Origin: Verrucomicrobiaceae bacterium
Lineage (GTDB): Bacteria > Verrucomicrobiota > Verrucomicrobiia > Verrucomicrobiales > Verrucomicrobiaceae
Direction: 5' to 3'
Assembly (NCBI GenBank): GCA_027490195.1
Contig: JAIXYN010000099.1
Span: forward strand, 1-64,000
DNA length: 64,000 nucleotides
The notes beneath the pieces are model-generated. The model had not been told where the DNA came from. It saw only the letters and a program-made list of their open reading frames with translations, and did no database searches. Position 1 is the first letter of the stretch; each line of letters starts with the position of its first letter. Below, piece after piece: positions 50,451 through 58,860 of this stretch. The translations under genes were made by a program, and so were the position numbers.

Positions 50451-51293
50451 ATGGCTTTTCAAATCAATGCTGAACTCCAATACGATGTGCTGATGCAAAG
50501 CACGGTGCTGCTGAGCATTCATGCTCTGGCGACGCAGAATCAAACGCTGCGGCTGGAGTCCTTCCAGGTGACACCCGGCGTGAAGTGGGAGGAACTGCTG
50601 ATGGGGAGGGGTGAGAACCGCTACATCCGACTGGACACGGGAGATGCCACGAAGCTGGAAGTGAGCTACTCGGCGGTGGCCGAGACGCGCCACACGCTGG
50701 TCAGTCACGAGGAGATTCAGAACATCCCGATTTCTGAGATCCACCGGTCGGCGATCTCGTATCTGTTCCCGAGCCGCTACTGCCAGTCTGACCGGATGGG
50801 GCGGCTGGCGATGAAGATGTTTGGCGGCATCGATCATCCCTACCATCAGGCAGTCGCCATCTCGGACTGGATCTTTGAAAACATCGACTACCTCAGCGGC
50901 GCGACGAATGAGGAGACTTCCGCCTATGACACGGTGACGCAGCGTGCGGGTGTGTGCCGTGATTTTGCGCATCTCGGGATCGCTTTCTGCCGGGCACTGT
51001 CGATCCCGGCCCGCTACTTTGCCGGCTATGCCTGCAATATGCAGCCGCCCGATTTCCACGCCTGTTTTGAGGCCTGCATCGGGAACCGGTGGTTCATTTT
51101 TGATCCCACGCGGCTGGCTGCGCTCAACGGGCTGGTGCGCATCGGCACCGGCCGGGATGCAGCGGACGCTGCCGTCGCCACGATCTTTGGACAGATGCAG
51201 ATGACGGGCTTGTCGGTGTCCTGTGTGGCAGATGAATTTCAACCGCTGAGTGCCGCTGATCTGGCAGGCCGGGCCCTATTGATCGAGCCATGA
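50451..51293 (+). CDS. Transglutaminase-like protease-fold protein
   Basis: 280 residues with an N-terminal beta domain of the bacterial transglutaminase N-terminal type, then a transglutaminase core with catalytic Cys169 (RAGVCRDFAHL), His203 (DFHACFEA) and Asp218 (FDPTR). No signal peptide, so it is cytoplasmic. Members hydrolyse or cross-link peptide bonds; many unknown ones occur next to alpha-E/circularly permuted ATP-grasp genes, absent here. The ATG at 50451 is taken as the start because it fits the N-terminal domain (MAFQINAELQYDV); the frame is open to 50373. Confidence 0.82.
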   Translation: MAFQINAELQYDVLMQSTVLLSIHALATQNQTLRLESFQVTPGVKWEELLMGRGENRYIRLDTGDATKLEVSYSAVAETRHTLVSHEEIQNIPISEIHRSAISYLFPSRYCQSDRMGRLAMKMFGGIDHPYHQAVAISDWIFENIDYLSGATNEETSAYDTVTQRAGVCRDFAHLGIAFCRALSIPARYFAGYACNMQPPDFHACFEACIGNRWFIFDPTRLAALNGLVRIGTGRDAADAAVATIFGQMQMTGLSVSCVADEFQPLSAADLAGRALLIEP

Positions 51294-51330
51294 GTGAGAG
51301 CCATCTGCTGAGGATCATCCACCGCACGCG

Positions 51331-51504
51331 GTGTGGCGTTGGTTTATTTTCCTCAGCTCGGCTGGCTTGGCTTTGACCCGACGACGGGAAAATGCCAAAC
51401 TCGCCGCTGAGGTGGCCACGCACCTGATTGCGCAGGATGCCTGGGGGGCGCTGGCGATGGCGCTGACTGCCGGGGTTGGCGCTTTGTTTGGGGCCACGGT
51501 TTAA
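51331..51504 (+). CDS. Doubtful 57-codon ORF
   Basis: Starting GTG at 51331, this frame reads VWRWFIFLSSAGLALTRRRE, then a hydrophobic stretch with Ala/Gly (LAMALTAGVGALFGA), and ends at 51504 just before the SOS promoter. It could be a short membrane protein, but no ribosome site is evident. Included only because it is open and has a plausible two-helix layout. Confidence 0.25.
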   Translation: MWRWFIFLSSAGLALTRRRENAKLAAEVATHLIAQDAWGALAMALTAGVGALFGATV

Positions 51505-51520
51505 TTTAGACAGCTTGCAG

Positions 51521-51550
51521 TTGATACTGTTCTAAAGAACAGTATATAAT
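51521..51550 (+). promoter_or_regulatory. Promoter with overlapping SOS box for the mutagenesis cassette
   Basis: TTGATA (51521-51526) and TATAAT (51545-51550) are separated by 18 bp and match -35 and -10 consensus closely. In the spacer lies an almost perfect palindrome (51524-51545) containing CTGT-N8-ACAG, the E. coli-type LexA site, with 10-bp arms ATACTGTTCT/AGAACAGTAT. A LexA-like repressor bound there would block polymerase. Expected transcription start is about 51556-51558, at or next to the ATG of the S24 peptidase gene. Confidence 0.85.
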
Positions 51551-51555
51551 AAGGC

Positions 51556-52008
51556 ATGATCAACTCATGCCAAACTCGCGCGCTGAATCTCCTGTGGCTG
51601 TCTGAAGCTCGTTCCTGGATTCGTCATCAGGTGCCATTCCTCGGCAGTATCATCGCTGGCAGGCCGGAGCTTGAGGATGGGCGGGTGGACGGGTGCATCG
51701 ACATTGACCCCACCACCTTGCGGCTGCCGAAAAACGCGCGGACTTTTGCCCTCAAGGTGAGGGGGGATTCCATGCGCAACGCGGCCATTTTGGAGGGGGA
51801 CATTGTCATCATGGAGTTTCGTGAGGCGAAGCATGGGGACATTGTGGCCGCGCTGATCGACGGCGAAACGACCCTGAAGCGCTTCATTATTCAGGGGGGC
51901 GTGCCTTACCTGCGTGCCTCAAACCCCAAATACCCCGACCTCATTCCGGCTAGGGAGCTGGTGATCCAGGGGGTGCAGATCGCGCTGCTGCGGCTGGCTG
52001 AAAGGTGA
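51556..52008 (+). CDS. umuD: UmuD-like S24 autoproteolytic peptidase
   Basis: 150-residue S24 peptidase without the LexA DNA-binding domain. The cleavage site is Ala34-Gly35 (SIIAGRPEL), and the catalytic pair is Ser72 (RGDSM) and Lys108 (TLKRF), 36 residues apart (about 37 in UmuD and LexA). After RecA-stimulated self-cleavage UmuD' assists a translesion polymerase. The ATG at 51556 has no Shine-Dalgarno at proper distance (AAGG ends 1 base before it), and the promoter -10 box ends only 5 bases upstream, so the mRNA may be leaderless. The polymerase gene starts 6 bases after its stop, so they are one operon. Confidence 0.92.
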   Translation: MINSCQTRALNLLWLSEARSWIRHQVPFLGSIIAGRPELEDGRVDGCIDIDPTTLRLPKNARTFALKVRGDSMRNAAILEGDIVIMEFREAKHGDIVAALIDGETTLKRFIIQGGVPYLRASNPKYPDLIPARELVIQGVQIALLRLAER

Positions 52009-52014
52009 TGTGCC

Positions 52015-55000
52015 ATGATTCTTCACTTTGATGCGGATGCGTTTTTCGCCTCGGTGGAGCAAGCGGCGGACGTCAAACTGCGCGGGCGGCCAGTGGCGGT
52101 GGGTGGTGAGCGGCGGGGCATCATCGCCTCGGCCAGCTATGAGGCGCGGAAGCTCGGCATCTACACCCCGATGCCGACGGTGAGGGCGCGGAAGCTCTGC
52201 CCGAGCCTGATCGTGCTCCCGTGCGATTTTGAGAAGTACGAGCGCTTCTCGCGGCTGATGTTTTCGTATGCCTATGACTTCTCGCCGCTGGTGGAGTTGG
52301 CCTCCATTGATGAGTGCTATCTGGATCTCTACGGTGCTAAGCGCACGCGTGCCGGGGACGCCGCAGCGACGATCCAGAAGGCCATCGCCCAGAGCCTGAA
52401 GCTGTCGGTTTCGGTGGGGGTGGGGGCGAACAAGCTGGTGTCCCAGATCGCCAGCAAGCTGCGCAAGCCGCATTGTTTCATTGAGGTGGAGCGGGGAAAG
52501 GAGCAGGGGTTCCTGTGGCCTCTGGAAAACCGGTGGCTGCCGACGGTGGGGCCGCAACTGGCCGCCAGGCTGAACACCGCCGGGCTGCGGCACATTGAGC
52601 ACATTGCCCGAACGCCGGTGGATGAGCTGTCCCTGCTGGTGGGGCAGGGGGCACCGGTGCTGCATGACTATGCCATGGGGCTCGACACACGTCCCGTGGT
52701 CTGCGATGCGCCAGAGACCAAGAGCTATTGCGAGCAGGATACCTTCAGCCAGGACACCACGGACCAGGCTTTCATCATTGCCCGTCTGCGTGCCATGGCA
52801 GACACGCTGATGCGGCGGGTGCGGCAAGATGGTAAAAGCATACGAACGGTGTTACTTCGACTGCGTTACAATGACATGGATGAGGTGACGCGCTCGACGA
52901 GTCTCGATGAGCCTACTGATCTGGAGCACGATGTTTATCCGCTGATCACCGGGCTGCTGAAGCGGGCTTGGGAGCGGCGCGTGAGTGTGCGGCTGGTAGG
53001 CCTGCGCTTTACCAAGGTGTATGAGACTGGGGGGCATGCGCAACTGCCGCTGGAGCAGTCTGACATTACGCGTGAGCGGTTACATAAGATCGCCGGGGTG
53101 GTGGACACCCTGAGGCATGAAAACCGCAGCATCATGCGGGGCCATGACTTGTGGCTGTCAAGGCATCGGCATGCTCCCCGGCAGACCTTGCCCAAGCCGC
53201 AGCTTGTCGTTGATCGCACGCCCCCGGTGTCGAGCCGAGTATTGAAAGAACGGCCTGGTGTAGGTGTTCAAATAATAACGAATAAATCGTTACGATATGC
53301 GATACCAGCGTTGAATGTGAAAAGCTGCTACAGCTTCCTTGATTCCACTCTGACCATCCCGGCCATGATCGATGCGGCAGTCGAGCGGGGCATGTCTGCC
53401 ATGGCGATCACTGATCCGAACCTGCATGCTGCGGTGCCGTTTTTTCAGGCAGCCAAGGCAAAGGGGATCAAGCCTATCATTGGGGCGGAACTGCGCTGTG
53501 ATCAGAAGCCGCTGCTGGCCTATGTGAAGAACAAGCGAGGCTACCAGAACCTCTGTCGGCTGCTGTCTTTCAGTGACGCTGGAAACGTTACTTCTGGGCA
53601 AATGAATGACTATGGGGAGGGATTGATCGTGGCATCGCCTAGTGATAGTAATCTAACGTTTAAAGCGATACGTTATCGTGATAAAAAGGACCGAGTTTTC
53701 TTCGATATTCTGCAAAGCATGAAGACATTGACCCTCTTGCACGAGGCGAGTCCGGGCAAAAGAAAAGGGGACTTCTCTTTTCACGAACTGGGCGTGTTAT
53801 CGAGTGTGAATTCTACTGATGAACTGAGAGTTATCGATGCTATTCACGCGGAATGTGAGTTTGAGTTCGACTTCAAAACATTACGATTTCCACGTTATGT
53901 GCCAGAGGATGGGGGCACACCTGCAGCGATGCTGCACCGGCTGGCGCATGAGGGCCTGCGGCGGCGGTATGGGAAGCGGGCGCGGCAGCATGAAGCGCAG
54001 TTGATGGAAGAGCTTTCGATCATCGCCGAGATCGGCTATGAGGAGTACTTTCTGACGGTCTGGCAACTGCTGCAAGAATGTGAACAACTTGGCATCGGCT
54101 GGATCACTCGAGGCAGTGCCGCAGACTCCTTGGTATGTTACGCCTTAGGCGTTAGCAATGTTTGTCCGATCCGTTTCGAACTCTACTTTAAACGCTTTCT
54201 CAACCGTGACCGCATGGCGTTACAAAAGCTGCCGGACATCGACATCGACTTTGCCCATGACCGCAAAGATGATGTGGTGAAGTTACTATTAAATCGTTAC
54301 GGACCGGAGCATGCGGCTATCGTGGGCGGGTTCAATACCTTTCAGGCGCGCTCTGCTTTTGGGGATGTGGCCAAGGTGCTGGGGGTGGCTGAGAATGAGA
54401 TCCGGCGGCTGACCGAGCACATGCCATGGACTGATGCGCGACATGCGGCGGACGCGGTGGCGCTGTCGCGTGAGTGTGATCTCTCGGCCTGGCAGGAGGA
54501 GCCGTTGCGCACCGCCCTGCTCATGGCCGGAATGCTGGATGGGCTGCCGCGTTACGCCAAAATGCACCCCTGCGGCGTGGTGCTGTCCCGCGACCCGATC
54601 CGCGACCAAACGCCCACCTTCATCAGCGGCAAGGGCTGGCCCACCACGCACTTTGACATGGATGCGGTGGAAGCGGTGGGGCTGATCAAGCTGGACATCC
54701 TGGCGCAGGGTGGGCTTGCCGTCTTGCGGGACACTCAAATTACCCTCCGATCCCAAGATCGTGCTTTGGACCTTCTGGCGCTGGAAGTGGGGGCTGCGGG
54801 TGGCACGGAGGCACCGCCCCGGGAGGGAGAGGTGGGGGCGTGGAGTGATCCGGGCATCTGGGAGATGATCGCTACTGGCAATTCGCGCGGGGTTCATCAT
54901 ATCGAGAGCCCGGCCATGATCAGCCTCGCCTGCATGGCTGCTGTGCGGGACATCGACTGCTTGGTGGCGATTGTGTCCGTCATCCGGCCCGGCGCGGCCA

Positions 55001-56277
55001 ATGGCCTCAAGAAGGAGCAGTTTGCACGCCGTGCGCAGGGGCTGGAAAAGGTGGACTACACCCACGAGAGCTTGGCCAATGTGCTGCGTTCCACCTTTGG
55101 TGTGATGGCCTATGAAGAGCATGTGCTGCAAATCTGCGAGGCTTTCGCGGGCCTCCCGCCGGGCCGGGCTGATGTGCTGCGTCGTGCGCTGGTGAAGCAT
55201 GACACAGGCAAGATCGCTGAGATCCGGACTGAATTCATCGTGGCTGCGCGGGTGCTGGGGCGTGAGGAGGCTGCCATCGCCAAGGTGTGGGAACTCCTCG
55301 CCAGATTCGAAGGGTATGCATTTTGCCGCGCCCATAGCACCGCCTATGCGGTTGAGGCGTATCAGGGGGCTTATGCCAAACACTACCACCCCGCCGAGTT
55401 CATGGCGGCGGTGCTCACGAATGGAAAAGGCTTTTACTCGGCGTTGGTTTACACCCTCGAATGCCGCCGCCTCGGCATAGGGTTTCTGTCTCCCTGTGTG
55501 AATGCGCTGAGCGATGCCTTCATGGTTGAACCCGTGACTACGAACCACGGGACGCCCGCGCCTTCACTGGGCAAAGCCATCCGCGTGCCACTGCGCTGCA
55601 TCAAAGATCTCGGTGAGGCCATGCTCACGCGCTGGCGCAATGAACTCGGGCGTTCTCCCTTTGCCAGTGTGCGGGATTTTTGCCAGCGGGTGAATCCGGC
55701 AAGCCTGGAGGTCTTGAGCCTCATCCGCGCCGGAGCTTTTGACACTCTGGGAGACAGCCGCACCGCGCAGTTCTGGCATTGTCTGCACACCACCCGCGAC
55801 AACAGCGTCGGAGCGGACTGGCTGTTTCGCGGCAGCCCTGCCGAGGTGCTGCGCGCCACCTGCCGCGAAGAAGCCTCCTGGCAGCAAAAGCTCCAGGATG
55901 AAGACGAATTGCTCGGCTACACCGTCAGCGGGCATCCGCTCGACCGCTTTCCTGAGGTGGACTGGCGCACCTACTGCCCCATCGCAGAACTGCACCGCTA
56001 CCCCAATCAGCGGGTCACGGTCTGCGGCCTCATCGTGGTCACGCGTTCGCATCTGCAGCAGAACGGGCAGCCGATGAAGTTCATCTCCATCTGCGATCGC
56101 AGCGGCATCCTCGAATGTGAGATCTTTGCCGCTGCCTACCGTACCTACGGTCTCAATACGGTGCGGTATCCCGTCGTGCAGGTCACGGGAGAGGTGAAGC
56201 CGTTCGAGGGCGGGCAGGGTTTCACGCTGGACGTGCGGCGGGTGGAGAAGGCGCGAACTTGGTCTCCCACCCAATGA
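52015..56277 (+). CDS. Fused Y-family translesion polymerase and DnaE2-like C-family polymerase
   Basis: One 1420-residue open frame. Residues 1 to about 345 are a Y-family polymerase (DinB/UmuC): D6 in HFDADAFF (with steric gate Phe11), D99-E100 in SIDECYLDL, helix-hairpin-helix thumb, little finger, and a clamp-type QLPLE at 343-347. About 385-430 is a Pro/Arg-rich linker. Then comes a DnaE protein: a PHP domain whose metal ligands are lost (KSCYS and TDPNLH replace HSxYS and TDHGN), the palm with D741 and D743 (PDIDIDF) and D894 (KLDIL), helix-hairpin-helix domain and a C-terminal OB fold (about 1335-1400). Length and PHP decay fit the error-prone DnaE2/ImuC type. It follows umuD by 6 bp under an SOS box. 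Separate imuB and dnaE2 genes do this job elsewhere. Confidence 0.93.
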   Translation: MILHFDADAFFASVEQAADVKLRGRPVAVGGERRGIIASASYEARKLGIYTPMPTVRARKLCPSLIVLPCDFEKYERFSRLMFSYAYDFSPLVELASIDECYLDLYGAKRTRAGDAAATIQKAIAQSLKLSVSVGVGANKLVSQIASKLRKPHCFIEVERGKEQGFLWPLENRWLPTVGPQLAARLNTAGLRHIEHIARTPVDELSLLVGQGAPVLHDYAMGLDTRPVVCDAPETKSYCEQDTFSQDTTDQAFIIARLRAMADTLMRRVRQDGKSIRTVLLRLRYNDMDEVTRSTSLDEPTDLEHDVYPLITGLLKRAWERRVSVRLVGLRFTKVYETGGHAQLPLEQSDITRERLHKIAGVVDTLRHENRSIMRGHDLWLSRHRHAPRQTLPKPQLVVDRTPPVSSRVLKERPGVGVQIITNKSLRYAIPALNVKSCYSFLDSTLTIPAMIDAAVERGMSAMAITDPNLHAAVPFFQAAKAKGIKPIIGAELRCDQKPLLAYVKNKRGYQNLCRLLSFSDAGNVTSGQMNDYGEGLIVASPSDSNLTFKAIRYRDKKDRVFFDILQSMKTLTLLHEASPGKRKGDFSFHELGVLSSVNSTDELRVIDAIHAECEFEFDFKTLRFPRYVPEDGGTPAAMLHRLAHEGLRRRYGKRARQHEAQLMEELSIIAEIGYEEYFLTVWQLLQECEQLGIGWITRGSAADSLVCYALGVSNVCPIRFELYFKRFLNRDRMALQKLPDIDIDFAHDRKDDVVKLLLNRYGPEHAAIVGGFNTFQARSAFGDVAKVLGVAENEIRRLTEHMPWTDARHAADAVALSRECDLSAWQEEPLRTALLMAGMLDGLPRYAKMHPCGVVLSRDPIRDQTPTFISGKGWPTTHFDMDAVEAVGLIKLDILAQGGLAVLRDTQITLRSQDRALDLLALEVGAAGGTEAPPREGEVGAWSDPGIWEMIATGNSRGVHHIESPAMISLACMAAVRDIDCLVAIVSVIRPGAANGLKKEQFARRAQGLEKVDYTHESLANVLRSTFGVMAYEEHVLQICEAFAGLPPGRADVLRRALVKHDTGKIAEIRTEFIVAARVLGREEAAIAKVWELLARFEGYAFCRAHSTAYAVEAYQGAYAKHYHPAEFMAAVLTNGKGFYSALVYTLECRRLGIGFLSPCVNALSDAFMVEPVTTNHGTPAPSLGKAIRVPLRCIKDLGEAMLTRWRNELGRSPFASVRDFCQRVNPASLEVLSLIRAGAFDTLGDSRTAQFWHCLHTTRDNSVGADWLFRGSPAEVLRATCREEASWQQKLQDEDELLGYTVSGHPLDRFPEVDWRTYCPIAELHRYPNQRVTVCGLIVVTRSHLQQNGQPMKFISICDRSGILECEIFAAAYRTYGLNTVRYPVVQVTGEVKPFEGGQGFTLDVRRVEKARTWSPTQ

Positions 56278-56294
56278 GGAGAGGACGCTTTCTG

Positions 56295-56858
56295 TTATTC
56301 GTCGTCCTCTTCCCACTCCTGCATCAGGCGCGCGAGTTTGCGCTTGATGCTGACTTTGACGACGGCGTTCAGGCGGTCTATAAAAAGGATGCCGTTGAGG
56401 TGGTCAATCTCGTGCTGGAAGGCGCGGGCGAGCAGGCCGTCGGTTTCCACAGTGACGGTTTTGCCGTCGAGGTCGGTGTAGGTGACTTTGATCTGGCTGG
56501 AGCGGCGGATCTCGCCACGGAGGCGGGGGAAGCTGAGGCAGCCTTCTTCGCCGATCTCCTTGGCGCTGCCGAGTTCGAGCTGGGGATTCATGAGAACGAT
56601 GGGCATGTGCTGCACCATGTCCACATTCTCGCCGTTGATCTTCATGAAGGTGATGCAGGCCGGATTGTGGGAGACGTCGATGACGGCGAGTTGAACATCC
56701 ACGGCGATCTGCGGGGCGGCCAGGCCGACCCCGTCGGCTTCGCGCATTGTTTCCAGCATGTCGGCGGCCAGGGCACGGATTTCGGGCGTGACTTCGGTCA
56801 CGGGGCGGCATTTGGCACGGAGCACGGGTTCAGGGTAGCGGACGATTTTGCGGACCAT
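56295..56858 (-). CDS. def: Peptide deformylase
   Basis: 187-residue metalloenzyme removing the formyl group from nascent proteins. Three signature motifs: GVGLAAPQ (43-50), EEGCLS (104-109) with metal-ligand Cys107, and QHEIDH (148-153) with His149, Glu150 and His153. The Asp/Glu-rich end (MQEWEEDDE) is ordinary. The ATG at 56858 gives the usual MVRKIVRYP start; another in-frame ATG lies at 56873. It converges with the polymerase gene with 17 bp between stops. Confidence 0.95.
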   Translation of the reverse strand: MVRKIVRYPEPVLRAKCRPVTEVTPEIRALAADMLETMREADGVGLAAPQIAVDVQLAVIDVSHNPACITFMKINGENVDMVQHMPIVLMNPQLELGSAKEIGEEGCLSFPRLRGEIRRSSQIKVTYTDLDGKTVTVETDGLLARAFQHEIDHLNGILFIDRLNAVVKVSIKRKLARLMQEWEEDDE

Positions 56859-56952
56859 GCTCCTCAATATCACCGGGTTTTCACCGGCTCAAGCCGGGAG
56901 TGGTTTTGTCCTTGCCAAGATGTGGCGGTCTCCCTAGCCTCGCGGCCTCCCT

Positions 56953-58188
56953 ATGACTGACACCGCAGCGCAATCATCCATCAAGATCAAACTCTTCCTC
57001 ATGATGATCCTCGAGATCGCGATCTGGGGGGCGTGGCAGATCAAAATCTTCTCTTATATGACGATGCTGGGGTTTAACCCAGATCAGCAGTGGCTGGTTG
57101 GGAGTGCGTTTGGCATCGCGTCGATTGTGGGGATCTTTTTCAGCAACCAGTTCGCGGACCGCAACTTCTCGGCCGAGCGCTTTCTGGCCTTCAGCCATTT
57201 GGTGGGTGGGCTGGCGTTGATCGCGACGGCGTTTCAAACCTCCTTCTGGCCCTTCTTTGCCTGCTTCATCACCTATTGCCTCTTGTATGTACCGACGATT
57301 TCGGTGACGAACTCGCTGGCGTTTGCGAATCTCAAAGATCCGGCGAAGGACTTTGGATTTGTGCGCATGGGGGGCACGATTGGCTGGATCGTGGTGAGCT
57401 GGCCCTTCATTTTCCTGCTCAGTGAGAAGGCGGGAGCGTCTGAGACGAAGTGGGTGTTTATCGTGGCTGGCATCATTTCCCTAGTGCTGGCCGTGTTCAG
57501 CCTGACGCTGCCGCACACGCCGCCGCGCAAGGATGTGGAGGGCATGGACAAGGTGGCATGGCTGAAGGCGCTGAAGCTGCTGGGCAATCCCTTCGTGCTG
57601 GTACTCTTCATTGTCACCTTCATCGACTCGACCATCCACAACGGCTACTTCGTGGTGATCGACGGCTTTCTGCAAAAGGTGGGCATCTCGGCGAACATGA
57701 GCATGGTGGTCAGCAGCATCGGCCAGGTGGCGGAGATCGTGACGATGCTGATCCTTGGGACAGTGCTCAAGAAGCTCGGTTGGAAGACGACGCTGATCAT
57801 TGGGATCATCGGTCACGCGGCGCGCTTCAGCATCTTTGCTTTCTTCGGCACACCGGAAAACCAGTGGCTGATCATCGCGGTGCAGGTGCTGCACGGCATC
57901 TGCTACGCGTTCTTCTTTGTGACGGTTTACATCTTTGTGGATGCGGTCTTTCCGAAGGACATCCGCTCCAGTGCACAGGGCTTGTTTAACCTGCTGATCC
58001 TCGGTATCGGCATGGTGGTGGCGAGCAAGATCTTTCCGCAACTCGTGGCCAGCTACACCACGGATGGCGTGGTGGACTACCACAAGCTCTTCCTGGTGCC
58101 GACGGGCATGGCACTGGCAGGCATCGTGCTGCTGGCGCTATTCTTCAAGCCGCCGACGTTTGGTCCTGAGGGCGAGGTGAAACATTGA
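56953..58188 (+). CDS. Nucleoside:H+ symporter-family MFS transporter
   Basis: 411 residues, twelve membrane helices. The N-terminal IKLFLMMILEIAIWGAW and the FSNQFADRNFSAERFLAFSHL motif correspond to the NupG/XapB (Nuc_H_symport, PF03825) group of the major facilitator superfamily. It likely imports nucleosides or related compounds with protons; in this phylum members often transport sugars or are untested. It stands 18 bp ahead of a secreted LamG-like protein gene. Confidence 0.9.
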   Translation: MTDTAAQSSIKIKLFLMMILEIAIWGAWQIKIFSYMTMLGFNPDQQWLVGSAFGIASIVGIFFSNQFADRNFSAERFLAFSHLVGGLALIATAFQTSFWPFFACFITYCLLYVPTISVTNSLAFANLKDPAKDFGFVRMGGTIGWIVVSWPFIFLLSEKAGASETKWVFIVAGIISLVLAVFSLTLPHTPPRKDVEGMDKVAWLKALKLLGNPFVLVLFIVTFIDSTIHNGYFVVIDGFLQKVGISANMSMVVSSIGQVAEIVTMLILGTVLKKLGWKTTLIIGIIGHAARFSIFAFFGTPENQWLIIAVQVLHGICYAFFFVTVYIFVDAVFPKDIRSSAQGLFNLLILGIGMVVASKIFPQLVASYTTDGVVDYHKLFLVPTGMALAGIVLLALFFKPPTFGPEGEVKH

Positions 58189-58206
58189 TCCCGTATTGAA
58201 GTCCTT

Positions 58207-58830
58207 ATGAAACGCATCGTGCTTCTCTGTTTCGCCTTGGCTATCGTCTTGCATGGGGCAGATAAGAAACCGAAGGCGATGCGTTTGAAGGGGGATGTCA
58301 TCTTTGCGGATGACTTCAAGGCCGAGAAGCTGGACGAAAAGTGGGTGTATGCCAAAGGCGCGGAGGCGGCGAAATTTGAGATCGCTGATGGCGCGTTGCT
58401 CATGGATCAGGCGGCAGGGAAAGGAGCGGTGATCTGGCGGGCGTTTGAGGCACCGGTGGAGGATGTCTCAGTGCAGTTGCTGGTGAAGCCCTGGGCCTGT
58501 AGCTGGATTGCCTTTGGTTTCTATGCTCCGGGGGATCGTCCTGGGACGCAGCGAAAGCTCAATGTGGCCGTCACTCCGAAGGGGGCCGTGGTGGTGCGTG
58601 ATGTGGAAAATCAGAAAGTGCTGAAGTCTGCGAACACGCGCATTCCCTCCACCGAATGGCAGCGGGTGGCGTTTGAGTCGAAGGGCGACAGGATCACCGT
58701 GCAGGTGAATGACCAGGTGGTTCTGGCGCTTAAGACGGAGCTGACCCAAGGCGAAAAGGGCGGGGTGCTGCTGAACCTCTATGGCGGCAAGGGGAGCGTG
58801 GATGAGATTGAGGTGAAGAAGTTGAAATGA
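58207..58830 (+). CDS. Secreted concanavalin/LamG-like (DUF1080-type) protein
   Basis: 207 residues: signal peptide (MKRIVLLCFALAIVLHG), then a single jelly-roll domain with VIFADDFKAEKLDEKWVYAKG at its start, and TEWQRVAFESKGDRITVQVND near the end, the usual pattern of DUF1080/LamG domains in Verrucomicrobia. It probably binds or cuts glycans; no catalytic Glu pair can be assigned. It is co-directional with the transporter (18 bp) and the M20 peptidase (30 bp), so they may be one operon. Confidence 0.8.
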   Translation: MKRIVLLCFALAIVLHGADKKPKAMRLKGDVIFADDFKAEKLDEKWVYAKGAEAAKFEIADGALLMDQAAGKGAVIWRAFEAPVEDVSVQLLVKPWACSWIAFGFYAPGDRPGTQRKLNVAVTPKGAVVVRDVENQKVLKSANTRIPSTEWQRVAFESKGDRITVQVNDQVVLALKTELTQGEKGGVLLNLYGGKGSVDEIEVKKLK

Positions 58831-58860
58831 CGAATGATCCAGCGACATTCATCATAGCTT

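Noticed and set aside
51556..52008. S24 peptidase as the LexA repressor itself
   Set aside because: Only 33 residues precede the cleavage site, so there is no room for the winged-helix DNA-binding domain. UmuD-like is the better reading.
54289..55548. 419-codon minus-strand frame opposite the DnaE half
   Set aside because: No domain visible, and the plus strand carries the catalytic D741, D743 and D894 motifs without interruption.
56280..56310. AGAGGACG/CGTCCTCT hairpin as a terminator of the polymerase operon
   Set aside because: An 8-bp stem with a 15-base loop, no T run, and overlapping the end of def; too weak to call.
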